From Stutzerimonas stutzeri (GTDB lineage: Bacteria; Pseudomonadota; Gammaproteobacteria; Pseudomonadales; Pseudomonadaceae), in the NCBI RefSeq assembly GCF_000590475.1, contig NZ_CP007441.1:4533032-4597031 (forward strand): 64,000 nucleotides of DNA. The letters run 5' to 3'. Positions within the stretch are counted from its first letter, which is position 1; every line of letters begins with the position of its first letter. Both the position numbers and the translations under genes were made by a program. Below are positions 34,735 to 43,909 of the stretch, piece by piece. Below the pieces are notes generated by a model. It saw only the letters and a program-made list of their open reading frames with translations, did not search any database and was not told the origin of the DNA.

Positions 34735-35394
34735 ATGAGCACAGCCATCCCCGCCCCACGCGTTCCTCCCGGCCGCAAGCCTCGCGCCAGCAGTCAGGCG
34801 CGGATCGCACAGATACTGGCCGCCGCCCGCGAATTGCTCGCCGAAGCGGGCGTGGCCGGGCTGTCGATCTACAGCGTGGCGGAGCGGGCGGCGATTCCGC
34901 CCTCCTCGGTCTATCACTTCTTCGCCAGCGTGCCGGCGCTGCTCAATGCGCTTACGGCCGACGTGCATGCAGCCTTCCGCGCCAGCCTCGAGCAGCCCGT
35001 CGATCATCACGCGTTGGATAGCTGGCAAGACCTGTCCCGGCTGATCGAACGTCGCATGCTGATGATCTACGAGGGGGATGCCGCGGCCCGTCAGCTGATC
35101 CTCGCACAGCACGGCCTGACCGAAGTCACCCAGGCGGACCGCCAGCACGACATCGAACTCGGCGAACTGATGCAGGTCCTTTTTGAACGGCATTTCCATC
35201 TACCGCCACTGCCCGGCGACATCACGGTGTTCGCCCTCGCATTGGAACTTGGCGACCGGGTGTATGCGCGGTCCATGCATGAGCACGGTCTGATTACGAA
35301 GCGAATGGCGGAAGAAGGCATGCGGGTATTCGATGCGTACCTGGGCCTGTATCTCCCGCCTTTCTTGCCCAAACGTGACCAATTGGACAAATAG
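34735..35394 (+). CDS. aguR: TetR-family regulator of agmatine utilisation
   Basis: This 219-residue TetR-family regulator has the DNA-binding helix-turn-helix at about residues 20-65 (ILAAARELLAEAGVAGLSIY, then VAERAAIPPSSVYHFFASVP). The C-terminal ligand domain is less conserved. Its position directly upstream of aguB-aguA in the same direction is that of AguR in P. aeruginosa, the repressor released by agmatine or N-carbamoylputrescine. The assignment rests on this context plus the family. Confidence 0.85.
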   Translation: MSTAIPAPRVPPGRKPRASSQARIAQILAAARELLAEAGVAGLSIYSVAERAAIPPSSVYHFFASVPALLNALTADVHAAFRASLEQPVDHHALDSWQDLSRLIERRMLMIYEGDAAARQLILAQHGLTEVTQADRQHDIELGELMQVLFERHFHLPPLPGDITVFALALELGDRVYARSMHEHGLITKRMAEEGMRVFDAYLGLYLPPFLPKRDQLDK

Positions 35395-35528
35395 CCGATA
35401 TTTATCGATAAGCTACTCGTAATTTAAGCCGTTCTAGTGAAGAAAACGCTTCAAATGCAGATAAGTATCGAATAAATTCCGCTCCACCCGAGGTAGGGTT
35501 CACTCACGCAGCATCCGCGAGGTTTTCA
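35395..35528 (+). promoter_or_regulatory. aguR-aguB intergenic region, possible operator
   Basis: The AT-rich gap contains the perfect palindrome TTATCGATAA (35402-35411) and a related imperfect site around 35461-35475 (TAAGTATCGAATAAA). Two related dyads in front of aguB could be AguR operators; this is inference from position. Confidence 0.4.
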
Positions 35529-36407
35529 ATGTCCCGCACCGTCACCGTCGCCGCAACCCAGATGGCCTGCTCCTGGGATCGCCAAGCCAACATTGCCAAT
35601 GCCGAGAAGCTGGTCCGCGAAGCGGCCGCCAAGGGCGCGCAGGTGATCCTGATCCAGGAACTGTTCGAGACGCCCTACTTCTGCCAGAAGCCAAACCCGC
35701 AATACCTGCAGCTGGCCACTTCGGTGGAGGAGAACCCGGCGATCCAGCATTTCTGCAAGATCGCCGCCGAGCTGCAGGTGGTGCTGCCGATCAGCTTCTT
35801 CGAGGTCGCTGGCCGTGCGCGATTCAATTCGATCGCCATCATCGATGCCGATGGCAAGGTGCTCGGCGTTTATCGCAAGAGCCACATCCCGGACGGCCCC
35901 GGATATCACGAGAAGTACTACTTCAACCCGGGCGACACCGGCTTCAAGGTCTGGAACACCCGCTACGCCAAGATCGGCGTGGCCATCTGCTGGGACCAGT
36001 GGTTCCCCGAAACCGCGCGCAGCATGGCGCTGATGGGCGCCGAGCTGCTGTTCTACCCCACCGCCATTGGCAGCGAGCCGCATGACCCCAATATCACCTC
36101 GCGTGATCACTGGCAGCGCGTCCAGCAGGGCCATGCCGGTGCCAACCTGATGCCGTTGATCGCCAGCAACCGCATCGGCCAGGAAGAACAGGACGGCTAC
36201 GACATCACCTTCTACGGCTCCTCGTTCATCGCCGACCAGTTCGGCGCCAAGGTTGAGGAAATGGACGAGACCAGCGAAGGCGTGCTGGTGCATCAGTTCG
36301 ATCTCGATCAGCTGGAGCACATCCGCAGTGCCTGGGGCGTGTTCCGGGACCGCCGGCCGAATCTGTACAGCCCAATCAAAACGCTCGACGGCTCGCTGGA
36401 GTCCTGA
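35529..36407 (+). CDS. aguB: N-carbamoylputrescine amidohydrolase
   Basis: AguB hydrolyses N-carbamoylputrescine to putrescine, CO2 and ammonia, the second step of agmatine breakdown. The 292-residue nitrilase-superfamily enzyme has the catalytic triad in LIQELFETPYFCQ (Glu), YRKSHIPDGPGYHEKYYF (Lys), and IGVAICWDQWFPE (Cys). The conserved GYHEKYYFNPGDTGF segment separates this group from other nitrilases. It is encoded 134 bp before aguA. Confidence 0.95.
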   Translation: MSRTVTVAATQMACSWDRQANIANAEKLVREAAAKGAQVILIQELFETPYFCQKPNPQYLQLATSVEENPAIQHFCKIAAELQVVLPISFFEVAGRARFNSIAIIDADGKVLGVYRKSHIPDGPGYHEKYYFNPGDTGFKVWNTRYAKIGVAICWDQWFPETARSMALMGAELLFYPTAIGSEPHDPNITSRDHWQRVQQGHAGANLMPLIASNRIGQEEQDGYDITFYGSSFIADQFGAKVEEMDETSEGVLVHQFDLDQLEHIRSAWGVFRDRRPNLYSPIKTLDGSLES

Positions 36408-36541
36408 GCCTGACCCCCAAAGGGGCGCTGCCGCACAGCTTGGTACGGTTGAATCCTCTGCGCCGTGGTCAGATATGTCGCCGCTGAAGAATGGCCGGTT
36501 ACATCCGGCCTCGATAATTGCCGTCCTTGCCAGGTAAACCG

Positions 36542-37720
36542 ATGACCACATTGACCACGACCCCGCGCGCCGACGACTACCACATGCCTGCCGAATGGGC
36601 GCCACACAGCCAGACCTGGATGGTCTGGCCGCAGCGTCCGGACAACTGGCGCGACCAGGGCACACCGGCGCAGGCGGCTTTTACCGCGGTGGCCAAGGCC
36701 ATCGCGCGCTTCGAGCCGGTCACTGTCTGCGTCACCGCCGAGCAATACGTGACCGCGCGGGAGCAACTGGACGACCCACGCATCCGGCTGGTGGAGATCA
36801 GCAGCGACGACGCCTGGGTGCGCGACACGGGCCCGACCTTCGTGATCAACGGCAAAGGCGGCCTACGGGGTGTCGACTGGACATTCAATGCCTGGGGCGG
36901 GCTGGAGGGCGGCCTGTATGAAGACTGGCAGCGCGACGATGAGGTGGCGCGCAAGATCCTTGAGATCGAGCGCTGCGAACGCTACCGCGTCGAGGGTTTC
37001 GTGCTCGAAGGCGGCTCGATTCACGTCGACGGCGAAGGCACCCTGATCACCACCGAGGAGTGTCTGCTCAACCGCAACCGCAACCCGCACCTGTCCCGCG
37101 AGAAGATCGAAGCGGTTCTCGCCGATTATTTGGCGATCGACAAGGTCATCTGGTTGCCGCACGGCCTGTACAACGACGAAACCGACGGTCATGTGGATAA
37201 TTTCTGCTGCTTCGTCCGTCCCGGGGAAGTGCTGCTGGCCTGGACCGATGATCGCGACAACCCCAACTACGAGCGTTGCCAGGCCGCCATGCGCGTGCTG
37301 GAGCAGGCACGGGATGCGTGGGATCGTCCGCTGACCGTACACAAGATGCCGATTCCCGGCCCGCTACACGCTACCGAGCAGGAATGCGCTGGCATCGTAC
37401 CGCTGGTCGGCACACAGCCGCGTGATCCGTCGATCCGATTGGCGGGCAGCTATGTGAATTTTCTGATCGTCAACGGCGGAATCATCGCCCCGTCGTTCGG
37501 CGATCCGCTGGACAAGGAAGCGAAAACCATCCTGGCTCGACTGTTCCCCGATCACGAGGTGGTGATGGTGCCGGGCCGTGAGATTCTGCTCGGCGGCGGC
37601 AATATCCACTGCATCACCCAGCAGCAGCCGCTGCCGGCTCAGCGCCGCCAAGGGGCGAACCAACCCAGGCCATCCACGGTCAAGCCGCGCGGGTTGTCGC
37701 AGCCGGTTCAGCCATCGTAG
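36542..37720 (+). CDS. aguA: agmatine deiminase
   Basis: AguA converts agmatine to N-carbamoylputrescine and ammonia. The 392-residue guanidino-modifying enzyme has HMPAEWAPHSQTWMVWPQRP at the N-terminus, DDAWVRDTGPTFVINGKGG, LEGGSIHVDGEGTLITTEEC, HGLYNDETDGHVDNFCCFV, and the catalytic Cys in GGGNIHCITQQQP. Usual family members end about there, near residue 368. Here about 25 extra Arg/Gln/Pro-rich residues follow, so the original stop was probably lost. The start at 36542 is chosen because it gives the standard N-terminus. Confidence 0.94.
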   Translation: MTTLTTTPRADDYHMPAEWAPHSQTWMVWPQRPDNWRDQGTPAQAAFTAVAKAIARFEPVTVCVTAEQYVTAREQLDDPRIRLVEISSDDAWVRDTGPTFVINGKGGLRGVDWTFNAWGGLEGGLYEDWQRDDEVARKILEIERCERYRVEGFVLEGGSIHVDGEGTLITTEECLLNRNRNPHLSREKIEAVLADYLAIDKVIWLPHGLYNDETDGHVDNFCCFVRPGEVLLAWTDDRDNPNYERCQAAMRVLEQARDAWDRPLTVHKMPIPGPLHATEQECAGIVPLVGTQPRDPSIRLAGSYVNFLIVNGGIIAPSFGDPLDKEAKTILARLFPDHEVVMVPGREILLGGGNIHCITQQQPLPAQRRQGANQPRPSTVKPRGLSQPVQPS

Positions 37721-37752
37721 CGGGTCGCTTCCACCGAGCCCGTTCGCGACGC

Positions 37753-37783
37753 GCAGGGCGGATCACGGGTGGCCGATCCACCG
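37753..37783. repeat. degenerate REP copy after aguA
   Basis: GCAGGGCGGATC ... GATCCACC is a diverged single copy of the GTAG-type REP hairpin seen at 29.1, 52.6 and 59.4 kb. It lies between the convergent aguA and GGDEF genes. Confidence 0.45.
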
Positions 37784-37841
37784 TGCGAACTACGGCGCTT
37801 GCGAATCGACAGTCGCCGCAACGCGTCTATACGTGGGTCTG

Positions 37842-38840
37842 TTAGCTGACGATCACCTGATTCTTGCCCAGGCGCTTGGCGGTATACATCGCCGCATCGG
37901 CGCGCGCGAACAGCGCGCTGAGGTCCGGGTCGCTGACCCGAAGGTAGGTCACCCCAAGACTGATGGTGACGCCGAAGCGCTGGCCATCGGGGCTGGTAAA
38001 GACCAGTCGCTGAATCTCACGCTGAAGGCGTTCGGCGATCTGCTCGGCGAGGTCTGGCTGGCAACCGGGTAGCAGCAAGGCGAACTCTTCTCCGCCAATG
38101 CGGCCGAACAGGTCCCCACGGCGCAACACGGACGAACCGCACTGAGCGACGCGCTGCAACACCTGATCGCCCATCTGGTGGCCATGGTTATCATTGATCC
38201 GTTTGAAGTCGTCGATGTCCAGCAGCTGAAACGCCAGCGAGGTGGCGTATTGGCGAGCCAGGTCGAACTCGCGCTGGGCGCACTCGAAGAAGTAACGGCG
38301 GTTGCTGCTCTGGGTCAGCACATCGACGGTGGCCAGACGCTGCAGCTCGCCTTCAAGCTGCTTTTTTTCCGTGATGTCTTCGGCGATTCCGACAATGATC
38401 GGCCCGCGCGCGTTGTCCGCGTTGCGTGCGATGAAGCATTTGTCGCTAAGCCAACGCAGCTGTCCGTCGGCGCGAATGATGCGGTATTCCCGGCCTTCGA
38501 CGGAGCCCTTGTCCAGCACGTCGAGCATGCTCTGCTGGGCGTATTCCGAATCGTCCGGATAGATGCTGTTGCGCCACTCGTCGAAATCCGCCAGCAGCAA
38601 AGCGGCGGAACGACCGAATACCTGCTCGTACGCCGGACTGACGTAGATCATCTGCTGGGCTTGCCAATCAAATGCCCAAAGCACCGCGTTGACGGCGCCC
38701 ATCAGCGTGCTGAACAGTTGCTCCCGCTCGCTCAAGCGCTCGACCTCGGCGCGGGCGTGCATCAAGGCCAACAAGGTTTGCGCCTCGGTCGGAGGGAGAA
38801 TGCCACCCCCCGCTTCGCTTCGCTGGTTCACCAAATTCAT
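37842..38840 (-). CDS. PAS-GGDEF diguanylate cyclase
   Basis: This 332-residue cytoplasmic protein has a PAS domain (about 45-160; DWQAQQMIYVSPAYEQVFGR, ending VGIAEDITEKKQ with a PAC tail) and a GGDEF domain (about 170-332). The active site is GRIGGEEFALLLPG, and an RxxD inhibitory site (RRGD) lies five residues upstream of it. It should make c-di-GMP in response to a PAS-sensed signal and be limited by product inhibition. The start at 38840 precedes MNLVNQRSE; the frame is open further upstream. In P. aeruginosa a similar gene also sits beside a desaturase gene (PA0285/PA0286, from memory). Confidence 0.9.
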   Translation of the reverse strand: MNLVNQRSEAGGGILPPTEAQTLLALMHARAEVERLSEREQLFSTLMGAVNAVLWAFDWQAQQMIYVSPAYEQVFGRSAALLLADFDEWRNSIYPDDSEYAQQSMLDVLDKGSVEGREYRIIRADGQLRWLSDKCFIARNADNARGPIIVGIAEDITEKKQLEGELQRLATVDVLTQSSNRRYFFECAQREFDLARQYATSLAFQLLDIDDFKRINDNHGHQMGDQVLQRVAQCGSSVLRRGDLFGRIGGEEFALLLPGCQPDLAEQIAERLQREIQRLVFTSPDGQRFGVTISLGVTYLRVSDPDLSALFARADAAMYTAKRLGKNQVIVS

Positions 38841-38981
38841 ACCTGCGTTCCAAAATGACGCCAGGCACCAGCGGAGAGCCGCAGGGGCAGCTGTCGCGTT
38901 AGCACCAGAATGCCCATCAGAGAGCGCCAAATGGGCAAAGTTCCAGTTCGCCCGCCCGTCAGCGTTCGTGTCGATCGGAGG

Positions 38982-40172
38982 TCACGCCAGGGCGACCGCC
39001 GGTCTCAACGAATAGGTTCTCAGGTGCTCGGCGAACTCGCGTAGCGATTGGATACCGCTGGCTTCGGCGTCCTGCACCCATTGCTTGATCGCGGCGAGCA
39101 TGTCATGTCCGTTGGCGCTGGTACGGGTCCAGATCTGCTGCAACGCCAAGCGCTGCTCGTAGATCACCCGCAGCGACTGACTCTGCTCGAGGATCACGGC
39201 GATATGCGCTTGTTGCTCGTCTTGTAGCAGGCTCGGTTCACGCGACAGCAGCCGTTTGGCCCGGCGGAACTGATGACGTACCGACGCGTCGGCGCGCTCC
39301 AGTTCCAGCCGCACCAGCGGCTTGATGACCAGCTTGCGGTACTGCGCCATGATCTGGAAACGGTTGTTGAGAATCGCCATGGCGCTGTCCATGTCCAGTT
39401 GACGCTTGGGCGTGACGCGATGGGCGATGGGCGCGGTGCGGTTCACCTTTGCCAGGCCGAACAGGCTGAACAGCTTGATCCAGGCCCAGCCCATGTCGAA
39501 TTCCCACTTGCGCACCGACAGCTTGGCCGAATTCGGATAGGTATGGTGATTGTTGTGCAGCTCTTCGCCGCCGATGAGGATGCCCCACGGCACCAGATTG
39601 GTCGCCGCGTCGCGGCACTCGAAGTTGCGATAGCCCACGGCGTGCCCCAGTCCGTTGACCACTCCGGCGGCCCAGAGCGGGATCCAGATCATCTGCACCG
39701 CCCAGACGCTCAAACCAATCACGCCAAACAGCGCCAGGTCGAGGCCGAGCATCAACACGATGCCCAGGTTGGGGAAGCGCGAGTACAGGTTGCGCTCGAT
39801 CCAGTCGTCCGGGCAGTTCTTGCCGTAGATGCGCAGGGTTTCTTCGTTTTTCGCCTCTTCCATATACAGCTCGGCGCCCCGCCGCAGGACTGTGCCCAGG
39901 CCCTTCTGCACCGGGCTGTGTGGATCGTCCGGGGTTTCGCATTTGGCGTGGTGCTTGCGGTGGATGGCGGTCCATTCGCGGGTATTCATCGCCGTGGTCA
40001 GCCATAGCCACAGGCGGAAGAAATGTTTGAGTCCAGCGTTCAGCTCGAGCGAACGGTGAGCGGAATAACGGTGGAGATAGACGGTGACGGCGACAATCGT
40101 CACGTGCGTCAGAAGCAGGGTGGCGGCAATCACCTCCCAGGCCGAAAGGTCGAGGAAACCGGTGTACCACAT
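38982..40172 (-). CDS. desA: membrane fatty acid desaturase (DesA-like delta-9)
   Basis: This 396-residue di-iron acyl desaturase acts on phospholipid or acyl chains in the inner membrane. The three histidine boxes are HRYSAH, HRKHH and HNNHH, separated by hydrophobic segments (IAATLLLTHVTIVAVTVYLH; about 165-205). The C-terminal 120 residues are helical and charged. The start at 40172 (MWYTGFLDL) follows a GAGG about 11 bases upstream; an open extension to 40274 is not membrane-like. The name DesA follows the P. aeruginosa gene in the same context. Confidence 0.88.
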   Translation of the reverse strand: MWYTGFLDLSAWEVIAATLLLTHVTIVAVTVYLHRYSAHRSLELNAGLKHFFRLWLWLTTAMNTREWTAIHRKHHAKCETPDDPHSPVQKGLGTVLRRGAELYMEEAKNEETLRIYGKNCPDDWIERNLYSRFPNLGIVLMLGLDLALFGVIGLSVWAVQMIWIPLWAAGVVNGLGHAVGYRNFECRDAATNLVPWGILIGGEELHNNHHTYPNSAKLSVRKWEFDMGWAWIKLFSLFGLAKVNRTAPIAHRVTPKRQLDMDSAMAILNNRFQIMAQYRKLVIKPLVRLELERADASVRHQFRRAKRLLSREPSLLQDEQQAHIAVILEQSQSLRVIYEQRLALQQIWTRTSANGHDMLAAIKQWVQDAEASGIQSLREFAEHLRTYSLRPAVALA

Positions 40173-40700
40173 AGTTGTTGCAGCCTCGCAGCGAAGAAAA
40201 ACACAGGCCGGCAAGTGCCAGCACCCGGAGATTATCTGCTTATGGCGGCGTAATGCCGCACCCGCCCGTCGCACGACAGGATTTTCCCGACGATACCAGG
40301 GACCGTCCGGCGGCCAACCGCTAACGTGAGCGCAACGAACGATCGCCCTCGTTCGGCCGCCGTTGCTCTTTCGAAAGCTCTATTCCGGCGTTTCCAGCGA
40401 GGGGCCCACCGGTGTTGATCGCCTGAGCGCGGTAAATGAGGCGTGGGCAGGACTCGCAGGGGGAAATTCTCGTCTGGCCGCGAAGTCGAACGCTGTGCGG
40501 CCTACGACGAGACCGCAACAACGTGCCGCAGCACGTCGGCTCGGCTAGTTCTCGAACAGGTACCTATGTCAGCCCGATCGTTAGGGTTCCCAGGCCATTC
40601 CGTCCGTCAGGCTATTTTTTGCGAGCGATGTGCCAGCACACTATCAAGCTGGCAAACTGCTCGTTTCGATCGCTCGAAGTACTGTCGTTGGAGGACCTGT
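40173..40700. promoter_or_regulatory. upstream region of the signalling/exopolysaccharide operon
   Basis: This 528-bp gap separates desA (minus) from the nine-gene plus-strand operon. It holds a perfect 7-bp stem CGAACGA/TCGTTCG with a 6-nt loop (40336-40355) and a CTTTCGAAAG palindrome at 40368-40377. Neither is followed by a T-run. I see no convincing sigma-70 or sigma-54 promoter and no coding frame with protein-like composition. Confidence 0.4.
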
Positions 40701-41087
40701 ATGACGGAGCTGAAACGAATTATGCACGTCGAGGACGACCCCTCCATCCAGGCCGTCGTCAAAGTCGCGCTGGAGGTGATTGGTGGTTATCAGGTGTTGT
40801 CCTGCTCGTCCGGCCTGCAGGCCCTGGAAGAGGTTGAACGCTTCGTCCCGCACTTCATCCTGCTCGATGTGATGATGCCCGGCATGGGCGGCACGGAAAC
40901 CCTGACCAGACTCGGCGAGCGGATCGATCTGGCACAGGTGCCGGTGGCTTTCATGACCGCCAAGGTTCAGCCCGGCGAAATCGAACATCTGCGAAAACTC
41001 GGCGCGCGTGACGTCATCGTAAAGCCCTTCGACCCGATGCGTCTGGCCAGCCAGATCCAAGCGATCTGGGACGCCGACGGCGGTTAG
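40701..41087 (+). CDS. single-domain response regulator 1
   Basis: This 128-residue stand-alone receiver has all the key residues: acidic pocket HVEDDPS, phosphoacceptor Asp in ILLDVMMPGMGG, Thr in AFMTAK and Lys in IVKPFDP. There is no output domain, so it likely relays phosphate or acts by protein contact, like CheY. The ATG at 40701 has a perfect GGAGG upstream. It is closely similar to the receiver encoded at 43520 (shared PSIQxV and VALE stretches and GGxxVLSC). It is the first gene of the operon. Confidence 0.92.
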   Translation: MTELKRIMHVEDDPSIQAVVKVALEVIGGYQVLSCSSGLQALEEVERFVPHFILLDVMMPGMGGTETLTRLGERIDLAQVPVAFMTAKVQPGEIEHLRKLGARDVIVKPFDPMRLASQIQAIWDADGG

Positions 41088-41129
41088 CCGCCGTTAACCA
41101 CCCTCAACCCTGCGAGAAAGGTCCGCCAG

Positions 41130-43523
41130 ATGGAGTCTTCGAAATCGATGCCGGCACCCCGCGAGCTGTCCCGACTCGCGGCGCTGCTACGCTACGAGAT
41201 TCTCGACACGCCGGATGAGTCCGCCTTCGACGATTTCGCCCAATTGGCTGCGTACATCTGCGACACCCCCATCGCCCTGGTCTCGCTGGTGGACAACCAT
41301 CGCCAGTGGTTCAAGAGTCGCCTCGGCCTGGACGTCAGCGAAACCCCGCGGGACATCTCTTTCTGCACCCATACCATCGAAGGCCAGGGCATCTTCGAGA
41401 TCCATGACGCGCACCAGGATCAGCGCTTTCGTGACAACCCGCTGGTAACCGGCGACCCGCACATCCGCTTCTATGCCGGCGCGCCACTAACCTCCCCGGA
41501 CGGCTATAACCTTGGCACCCTGTGCGTGATCGACCACCAGCCTCGCGAGCTCAGCGAGGCCCAGCGCGGCGCCCTGGCGCGCCTGAGTCGGCAGATCATG
41601 CGGCTGTTCGAGGAGCGCTTGCAGGCCCACCGCTACGCTGAACAGTCAGCCATGCAACAGGCGCTGCTCAATAGCGCCGCCAGCGCGATGCTGGTCACCA
41701 CCGCCGAAGGGCGGATATCAGGGGTCAACCCGACCGCCGAGCGTCTGTTTGGCTATTGCGAGCAGATGCTGATCGACCAACCGCTGACCTCAATGTTGTT
41801 TCCACCGGACGCTCTGGCGCGTCGGGCGGCCGTTCTCAGTGCCGAACTGGGCGAGCCCATCGAGCCGGGGTTCGCCGTGCTCACGGCGCCAGTGCTCGAA
41901 GGGCGGCGCGAAATGCGCGAGTGGCGCCTGCTGCATCGCAACGGCGACAGTGTGCCGGTGCTGCTGAATGTCTCGGCGATCCATGACGAGCACGAACTGC
42001 TGCGCGGCTACATCGTCAGCGCCTATGACCTGGCCCATCAGGAGCACCTGCAGCTGCGGCTGCAGCAGATCGCTGCGCAAGTTCCAGGCATGCTGTTCCA
42101 GTTCTGCTGGCGGCCCGACGGTAACAGCTCGTTTCCCTACCTCAGCGAAGGCGTCGAAGACATCTACGGTCTGAGCGCGGTCGAGATGGCGCCAAGCATC
42201 GGGCCGATCTACGAAAGGGTTCATCCCGACGATCGCGAGCAGGTGCTGGCGAGCATTCGCCACGCCGCTTCCACGCTCACGCCGTGGCATTTCGAACACC
42301 GTATCGATCATCCACGCAAAGGGTTGATCTGGGTCGAGGCGCGTGCCACGCCGATGCGTCAGGCCGATGGCTCGGTGCTCTGGCACGGGCTGGTGACCGA
42401 CATCACCGAGCGCAAGGCCGAACAGCTGGAGCTGGACAAGCAGCAGGAAATGAACCGACGCCTGCTCGAAGCGCTGTCCGAAGCGGTGGTGGCCTGCGAC
42501 GCCGAAGGCAATCTGACCCTGTTCAATCATACCGCTCGTCGCTGGCATGGACTCGACGCGCAGCGCGTTGCGCCGGAGCAGTGGCCGAACGTCTATCGCC
42601 TCTACCACGCCGACGGCGTGACACCGATGGCCTATGACGAGGTCCCGCTGATGCGCGCGCTGCGTGGGGAGCAGATCCGCAACGTGGAAATGAGCATCGT
42701 GCTACATGGCACGGCCCGCTACGTGCTGGCCAATGCCGATCCGATGTATGCCTCCAACGGCCAGCAGAACGGTGCGGTGGTGGTGCTGCATGACATCACC
42801 GACCGCAAGCAGATCGAGACCCTGCAGCGTGACTTCGTTTCGACCGTCAGCCATGAGCTACGCACGCCGCTGACCTCCATCACCGCTTCGCTGGGACTGA
42901 TTTGCGGCCAGGTAATTGGCGAGGTACCTGAGCATCTACAGGAATTGCTCGACATCGCCCATCAGAACAGTAAACGCCTGAGCGCACTGATCGATGATCT
43001 GCTGGACATCGACAAGCTCAACGCCGGCAAGATGCGCTTCGAACTTCTGCTGCAACCGCTACAGCCCTTGCTAGAACAAGCCCTTCGCAGCAATCAGGGG
43101 TATGCCGAAAGCTATTCTGTCGCGACCGAACTGGGCTATTGCCCAGCCGTATCGATCGAGGTCGATACGATGCGTCTGGAACAGGTGTTAAGCAATCTGC
43201 TGTCGAACGCGGCGAAATATTCGCCTCCCGGCGAAACCGTTGAGCTGTGGGCCGATGCGGTCGGCGATCACAGGGTGCGCGTAAGCGTGCGGGACAAGGG
43301 GCCGGGAATCGCCGATGCATTTCGTCCGCGGATATTCAGCAAGTTCGCCCAGGCGGACGCCTCGGATACCCGCCAGCAAGGCGGTACCGGTCTGGGATTG
43401 GCCATCAGCAAGGAGTTGATCGAGCACATGAACGGACAGATCGGTTTCGATTCGACACCCGGCGCAGGCGCCTGCTTCTGGTTCGAGCTGCCTTGCCACC
43501 CGCTGCGCGAGCCGCAACCGTGA
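41130..43523 (+). CDS. GAF/multi-PAS sensor histidine kinase
   Basis: This 797-residue soluble kinase has no membrane segment. Domains in order are GAF (about 20-165; ISFCTHTIEGQGIFEIHDA, the CTHTI type), PAS (about 175-300), PAS/PAC (about 310-430; ending VTDITERKAEQ), a third PAS (about 440-555; VLHDITDRKQIE), HisKA with FVSTVSHELRTPLTSITASL, and HATPase with NLLSNAAKYSPPG, VRDKGPGI and GGTGLGLAIS. It carries no receiver of its own; single-domain receivers are encoded on both sides, and the downstream one overlaps its stop. Signals are likely cytoplasmic (redox, light or ligand), unidentified. Confidence 0.92.
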   Translation: MESSKSMPAPRELSRLAALLRYEILDTPDESAFDDFAQLAAYICDTPIALVSLVDNHRQWFKSRLGLDVSETPRDISFCTHTIEGQGIFEIHDAHQDQRFRDNPLVTGDPHIRFYAGAPLTSPDGYNLGTLCVIDHQPRELSEAQRGALARLSRQIMRLFEERLQAHRYAEQSAMQQALLNSAASAMLVTTAEGRISGVNPTAERLFGYCEQMLIDQPLTSMLFPPDALARRAAVLSAELGEPIEPGFAVLTAPVLEGRREMREWRLLHRNGDSVPVLLNVSAIHDEHELLRGYIVSAYDLAHQEHLQLRLQQIAAQVPGMLFQFCWRPDGNSSFPYLSEGVEDIYGLSAVEMAPSIGPIYERVHPDDREQVLASIRHAASTLTPWHFEHRIDHPRKGLIWVEARATPMRQADGSVLWHGLVTDITERKAEQLELDKQQEMNRRLLEALSEAVVACDAEGNLTLFNHTARRWHGLDAQRVAPEQWPNVYRLYHADGVTPMAYDEVPLMRALRGEQIRNVEMSIVLHGTARYVLANADPMYASNGQQNGAVVVLHDITDRKQIETLQRDFVSTVSHELRTPLTSITASLGLICGQVIGEVPEHLQELLDIAHQNSKRLSALIDDLLDIDKLNAGKMRFELLLQPLQPLLEQALRSNQGYAESYSVATELGYCPAVSIEVDTMRLEQVLSNLLSNAAKYSPPGETVELWADAVGDHRVRVSVRDKGPGIADAFRPRIFSKFAQADASDTRQQGGTGLGLAISKELIEHMNGQIGFDSTPGAGACFWFELPCHPLREPQP

Positions 43524-43909
43524 AGCCGCTGCGACGGATCCTGCATGTCGAAGACGTGCCCTCTATCCAGGTGGTAACCCGGGTCGCCCTGGAGAAACTC
43601 GGTGGTTTCGAGGTGCTCAGCTGCGCCTCTGGCCAGGACGCGCTGGCGCAGGTCCAGCGTTTCGCGCCGGATATGATCCTGATGGACGTGATGCTGCCGC
43701 GGATGAGCGGCATGGAGTTGTTGTGCCAGCTGGCACGGTTGATCGATCTGCAGGCCATCCCTGTGGTGTTACTCACCGGCCACTCGCAAGCCCCTGCCGA
43801 TCCCGAAGAACTGAGACGACTCGGTGTGCGCAAGCTGCTGCAGAAACCTTTCGACCCCCTACAGCTGGCGACACAATTGAACAACATATGGAATGCCGAG
43901 CATGAGTGA
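43520..43909 (+). CDS. single-domain response regulator 2
   Basis: This 129-residue receiver has HVEDVPSIQ, phosphoacceptor Asp in LMDVMLPRMSG, Thr in LLTGHS and Lys in LLQKPFDP. The GTG start at 43520 overlaps the kinase stop (GTGA), which implies coupled translation; this start explains why the protein begins directly with KPLRRILHVED. It is a paralogue of the receiver at 40701, so the kinase is flanked by a receiver pair. No output domain. Confidence 0.9.
   Translation: MKPLRRILHVEDVPSIQVVTRVALEKLGGFEVLSCASGQDALAQVQRFAPDMILMDVMLPRMSGMELLCQLARLIDLQAIPVVLLTGHSQAPADPEELRRLGVRKLLQKPFDPLQLATQLNNIWNAEHE

Noticed and set aside
40640..40670. Possible sigma-54 promoter (TGGCAAACTGC) upstream of the first receiver gene of the operon.
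   Set aside because: Spacing between the GG and GC elements is wrong and the -24 box is incomplete.
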